A DNA stretch of 64,000 bases. It comes from JAIBCC01 sp963763855 (GTDB lineage: Bacteria; Acidobacteriota; Blastocatellia; Pyrinomonadales; Pyrinomonadaceae). How positions within the stretch are numbered: the first letter of the stretch is position 1; every line of letters begins with the position of its first letter. Below the pieces are notes generated by a model. That model was given only the letters and a program-made list of their open reading frames with translations, did not search any database and was not told where the DNA came from. The stretch covers positions 62,001 through 126,000 of the forward strand of contig CAVXPU010000005.1 of NCBI GenBank assembly GCA_963763855.1, given 5' to 3'. Both the position numbers and the translations under genes were made by a program. This document shows, piece after piece, positions 61,040-64,000 of the stretch.

Positions 61040-61951
61040 ATGTCTGCCAGATTATTTATCGCCCTCGGAACAGCGAGCCAAGTTCCCACCCGCCACCGAA
61101 ATCACAACGGATATTTTATCCGTTGGGATGACGAAGGCTTTTTGCTTGATCCGGGAGAAGGAACACAGCGGCAGATGATTTTCGCGGGCGTTTCTGCTTC
61201 GCAAATTACCAAAATTTTCATCACACATTTCCACGGCGACCATTGTTTGGGGCTTGCTGGGGTTTTACAACGACTTTCGCTCGATCGAATCGAGCATGAA
61301 GTTGAAATTTATTATCCGAAATATGGTCAAAAATACATTGATAGTCTGAGAACCAGTTCGATCTACCACAATGTCGCGAAAATTAAAGAAAGACCTTTCG
61401 AAAAGGAAGGCATGATTTTTGAAAGTAAAACTCTGACCATTGAAGCCCGAAAATTAGACCACACAGTTGAAACATTCGGCTATCGTTTTCAGGAAAAAGA
61501 CGATGTGACAATGATTCCCGAAAAACTAAATGCATTTGGTGTTTTTCGCAATAATATTGGCAAATTAAAGAAAGCTGGAAAGATCGATATTGATGGTAGA
61601 ATCATTGAATTAAGCGACGTCAGCGTTTTTAAGAAAGGCGTTGGTTTGGGTTTTGTAATGGATACGCGGATGTGCAAAAATGCGGTTGAATTAGCACAAA
61701 ACGTCGATTATTTAGTTTGCGAATCAACTTATCTTTCCGCTGAAATTGCCGATGCAACGAAAAACGGGCATCTGACTTCAAAGCAAGCTGCCGAAATCGC
61801 GAAAAAAGCGAATGTCGGTAATTTAATTTTGACACATTTTTCGCAGCGATACATTTCAATAAAGGAATTTGTAATTGAAGCGAAAGAGATTTTCGAGAAT
61901 ACGATTGCCGTGAAAGACGGCGACGAAGTTGATATTTTGAGGAATAAATGA
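61040..61951 (+). CDS. rnz: Ribonuclease Z
   Basis: 303 residues, the short bacterial form. GTASQVPTRHRNHNGYFIRW, LLDPGEGTQRQM and the zinc motif FITHFHGDHCLGLAG give the tRNase Z signature; the later ligands include LDHTVETFGYRF, VMDTRMCKNAVELA and LILTHFSQRY. It removes 3' trailers from tRNA precursors, relevant here because tRNA-Val lacks an encoded CCA. It overlaps the next gene by 4 bases. Confidence 0.94.
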   Translation: MSARLFIALGTASQVPTRHRNHNGYFIRWDDEGFLLDPGEGTQRQMIFAGVSASQITKIFITHFHGDHCLGLAGVLQRLSLDRIEHEVEIYYPKYGQKYIDSLRTSSIYHNVAKIKERPFEKEGMIFESKTLTIEARKLDHTVETFGYRFQEKDDVTMIPEKLNAFGVFRNNIGKLKKAGKIDIDGRIIELSDVSVFKKGVGLGFVMDTRMCKNAVELAQNVDYLVCESTYLSAEIADATKNGHLTSKQAAEIAKKANVGNLILTHFSQRYISIKEFVIEAKEIFENTIAVKDGDEVDILRNK

Positions 61952-62853
61952 AAATTAAATTCTTAGTATTAATCTTATGTTTATTGGCTTTGCAAGCCGT
62001 TTCAGCTCAGCAGCCGGAATCAAAATCTGCGAACCCTGCGGATGTTTCCTCTGTGGATTCGATTATGAATGCGGTTTACGATGTGATTTCAGGCGATGCG
62101 GGTCAGCCGCGTGACTGGGATAGATTTCGTTCGCTTTTTCATAAGGATGCCCGTCTGATTCCAACCGGGAAAAATCCGCAAACAGGTGTTTTTGGTGCGA
62201 CGGTTTTATCGCCAGATGACTATGTAAAACGAGCCGAACCCAATTTCGCCAAAAATGGTTTTTATGAAAAAGAAATTGCCCGAAAGTCGGATACTTACGG
62301 GAATATCGTTCACGCTTTTTCTACCTATGAAGCACGGCGGAAAAAGGATGACGAAAAACCTTTCTTACGTGGAATCAATAGTTTTCAGCTCTTTTTTGAC
62401 GGCACACGCTGGTGGGTGATGACGATTTATTGGCAAGCCGAAACTCCTGATAATCCGGTTCGTCCGAAGTACGAACGCAGTCAGTTGGAATATTTAGCGT
62501 CAGAAACGCTGAAAGGTTATCCTTTTTCCGAATCTGTTCGCGTTGGAAATCTGATTCTGCTTTCCGGTCAAATCGGAACTGATTCAGATGGAAAACTCGT
62601 TACGGGCGGAATCACTGCCGAGACGAAACAGATTTTCGAGAATATGAAGAGTGCTCTGGGAAGGCAGAGTTCGTCGCTCGACGACGTGGTAAAATGTACC
62701 GTAATGATCGCGGATATGAAGGAATGGGCGGAGATGAATAAGGTTTATGTAACGTATTTTACGAAGAATCTTCCTGCCCGCAGTTCACTGGGAGTAAACG
62801 GTTTAGCGTTGGGAGCGAGGGTTGAAATCGAGTGTCTGGCAGTCTCTAAATAA
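61948..62853 (+). CDS. Exported SnoaL-like domain fused to RidA (YjgF)
   Basis: Signal peptide FLVLILCLLALQAVSAQQ. Residues ~35-165 resemble a SnoaL/NTF2-like cone (VDSIMNAVYDVISG, FRSLFHKDARLIP, INSFQLFFDGTRWWVMTIYWQ). Residues ~185-301 are a RidA domain (SVRVGNLILLSGQIGTDSDGKLV, TKQIFENMKSALGRQSSSLDDVVKCTVMI, PARSSLGVNGLALGARVEIECLAV) including the Arg and Glu of the active cleft. RidA hydrolyses reactive enamines, normally in the cytoplasm. An exported fusion is unusual. It overlaps rnz by 4 bases and abuts the ferredoxin gene. Confidence 0.85.
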   Translation: MKIKFLVLILCLLALQAVSAQQPESKSANPADVSSVDSIMNAVYDVISGDAGQPRDWDRFRSLFHKDARLIPTGKNPQTGVFGATVLSPDDYVKRAEPNFAKNGFYEKEIARKSDTYGNIVHAFSTYEARRKKDDEKPFLRGINSFQLFFDGTRWWVMTIYWQAETPDNPVRPKYERSQLEYLASETLKGYPFSESVRVGNLILLSGQIGTDSDGKLVTGGITAETKQIFENMKSALGRQSSSLDDVVKCTVMIADMKEWAEMNKVYVTYFTKNLPARSSLGVNGLALGARVEIECLAVSK

Positions 62854-63087
62854 ATGGCGGAAATTGAAGACAAATTAAAGGAAAACGCGAAGGGCAAATT
62901 TTACGTTGATCGGCAATGTATCGATTGCGACGTTTGCCGCGATACTTCGCCGAAACATTTCACACGCAACGATGAAAATGGTTATTCATTCGTTCAGCAT
63001 CAACCAGAAACTGCCGAAGAAATTGAACTGTGCGAAGAAGCGATGAACGCCTGTCCGGTAGAAGCGATTGGAGATGATGGGACTTGA
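62854..63087 (+). CDS. Single-cluster 4Fe-4S ferredoxin
   Basis: 77 residues. CIDCDVCRDTSPKHF gives C-x2-C-x2-C, and ACPVEAIG the fourth Cys; LCEEAMN adds one more. This is the pattern of small [4Fe-4S] (or [3Fe-4S]) ferredoxins of the Fer4_13 kind. It starts directly at the preceding stop (TAA-ATG) and has no signal peptide, so it stays in the cytoplasm although the preceding gene is exported. The partner enzyme is unknown. Confidence 0.9.
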   Translation: MAEIEDKLKENAKGKFYVDRQCIDCDVCRDTSPKHFTRNDENGYSFVQHQPETAEEIELCEEAMNACPVEAIGDDGT

Positions 63088-63116
63088 TTTCCTTCAAAAA
63101 TTGAGACACAAAAAAT

Positions 63117-63152
63117 GTGATGACGGATATTAATCGTCATCACGTTTTTTTT
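63117..63152. terminator. Bidirectional terminator
   Basis: GTGATGACG (63117-63125) and CGTCATCAC (63135-63143) enclose a 9-base loop, with eight T after the stem and an A-run before it. This suits the convergent ferredoxin and hydrolase genes. Confidence 0.88.
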
Positions 63153-63165
63153 CAAAAAAATCATT

Positions 63166-63999
63166 TTATGGCTGATTCATTGGCGGCGGAACAAAATCAG
63201 GCAAAAAGCCGATTGCCGCAGGAAATGTCGTTGCTGTTGGTCTAATTCCATTTCTTACCCAATTGTTTATTGCATTTACAGCCGTAACTAATTGTGGTCC
63301 CGTAAAATTGCAATGCCCATTTCCATTGGTATAAGTTTGATAAAGCATATTGCTTCGCCCGGCGTTTTGAACGGTTTGAAAATATTCATATTCCTGCGAA
63401 ACAGCGACGAGCGGATCAATTTGAGTGTGAATTGTCAGAATCGGATTCTTGATTTTGCCTGAATAATTTGCATTTCTTTCTAGATAATTACGCGAAGAAT
63501 TTGGCGGCGAAATATTTCGCTGACCATTCATTGCACTTAGCCAACCATCGATAGCGGCGGCTGGTAGTCCAAATGCCATTAAATAGCCTCTTTCTGCGGC
63601 AGTCAGATTATAGTTACGATCAAAATTTTGGACAATTGCTCCGCCAGCCCGACGTTCTAATTCCGAACGAGCTTCGGTCGCGAAAAACATATCGGTAAAA
63701 AGCCATCCCGGATAAAATGCAGGTGGCGGTGGCGGATTAATTCCGCGTCCGGGAGTTCCCGTAACAAGCCGTAGAAATTCAAATTTCGGAAAATTTGCCG
63801 GATTGCCCACTTCAGAAATAAGTTTTGGTTGCACTTCGGTATCGAAATCAATATCATCGCGAACATCGCCGGGCGTTCCCCAAGAAGCTGGCATTCCGAA
63901 GACCGTTTGATAAGCCAACGTCAAATCTCCGGCTGAATCCCACGATTGGGTTGCACCTGCTCCAACTCCGCAAGCACACAAAGCACCGTCATAAATTCC
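63166..63999 (-). CDS. Alpha/beta hydrolase-like exported protein, C-terminal part (gene starts beyond the window)
   Basis: The frame is open to the last base of the window, so the N-terminus is missing. The visible ~278 residues include YDGALCACGVGAG, NPILTIHTQIDPLVAVSQEYEYFQ (acid residue of a hydrolase triad) and GNGHCNFTGPQLVTAVNAINNWV (His). Position of Asp and His fits a serine alpha/beta hydrolase or tannase/feruloyl-esterase-like enzyme; the nucleophile would lie upstream. It ends with a Pro-rich tail PDFVPPPMNQP. Confidence 0.75.
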   Translation of the reverse strand, partial: GIYDGALCACGVGAGATQSWDSAGDLTLAYQTVFGMPASWGTPGDVRDDIDFDTEVQPKLISEVGNPANFPKFEFLRLVTGTPGRGINPPPPPAFYPGWLFTDMFFATEARSELERRAGGAIVQNFDRNYNLTAAERGYLMAFGLPAAAIDGWLSAMNGQRNISPPNSSRNYLERNANYSGKIKNPILTIHTQIDPLVAVSQEYEYFQTVQNAGRSNMLYQTYTNGNGHCNFTGPQLVTAVNAINNWVRNGIRPTATTFPAAIGFLPDFVPPPMNQP

Positions 64000-64000
64000 A

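Noticed and set aside
60981..61178. Small plus-strand ORF before rnz
   Set aside because: It covers the nadA-rnz hairpin and overlaps the rnz start in another frame; no ribosome site or domain.
1..64000. CRISPR array
   Set aside because: No regularly spaced direct repeats with unique spacers were seen.
1..64000. Prophage or integrative element around the tRNA genes
   Set aside because: No integrase, phage gene or tRNA-end duplication is visible near 39.4-39.7 kb.

Overview
The window is a contiguous piece of an AT-rich (roughly 40% GC) bacterial chromosome from a diderm. Gene content points to Acidobacteriota, probably class Blastocatellia: an exosortase/XrtA exopolysaccharide cluster, MglA/MglB-type polarity proteins, many multiheme c-type cytochromes, and secreted proteins with 'energy transducer' TonB-C domains. 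This placement is inferred from gene content; no rRNA or phylogenetic marker comparison was possible.

Layout. 1-3.2 kb: end of an amino-acid permease and three related secreted proteins, the middle one frameshifted. 3.2-5.9 kb: thiE, a PilT-type ATPase and a zinc-ribbon protein. 5.9-12.3 kb (all minus strand): a sulfide/persulfide-handling cluster of ArsR regulator, rhodanese-DUF2892, TauE/SafE exporter, CstB-like metallo-beta-lactamase-rhodanese fusion, DUF2202 lipoprotein, a very short membrane ORF with an in-frame TGA (candidate selenoprotein), SAM methyltransferase, Cys/Met PLP lyase and rhodanese lipoprotein. 12.3-14.1 kb: a palindromic REP-like element split by an intact IS4-family insertion sequence with recognisable ends and target duplication.

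14-31.2 kb: a respiratory region. It has ResB plus a TPR partner, four plus-strand cytochromes (9, 15, 2 and 8 haem motifs), a PLP decarboxylase, a radical SAM protein, a YwiC-like protein, the di-iron repair protein RIC, pyruvate phosphate dikinase, and a decahaem cytochrome next to a predicted outer-membrane beta-barrel (an MtrA/MtrB- or PioA/PioB-like electron conduit). Two Crp/Fnr-type proteins follow (31.4-32.7 kb). Three CRP/FNR-like palindromes lie in front of resB/cytochrome, ric and the decahaem gene, suggesting one regulon. 32.8-37.5 kb: a UDP-GlcNAc block (yvcK, glmU, a BrnA-like antitoxin ORF, glmS). 37.8-39.7 kb: mglB-like and mglA-like genes, a small membrane protein, tRNA-Asp and tRNA-Val.

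39.7-51.6 kb: a complete minus-strand XrtA-type exopolysaccharide operon: exosortase-EpsI, PrsT-like TPR lipoprotein, small membrane protein, Wzz/GNVR protein, ExeA-like ATPase, BY-kinase, priming glycosyltransferase, SLBB export protein and Ycf48-like protein. 51.7-64 kb: serine hydrolase, hypothetical secreted protein, TIGR04283-like glycosyltransferase, gyrB, barstar-like protein, sterol-desaturase-family protein, nadA, ribonuclease Z, a SnoaL-like/RidA fusion, ferredoxin, and a truncated alpha/beta hydrolase running off the end.
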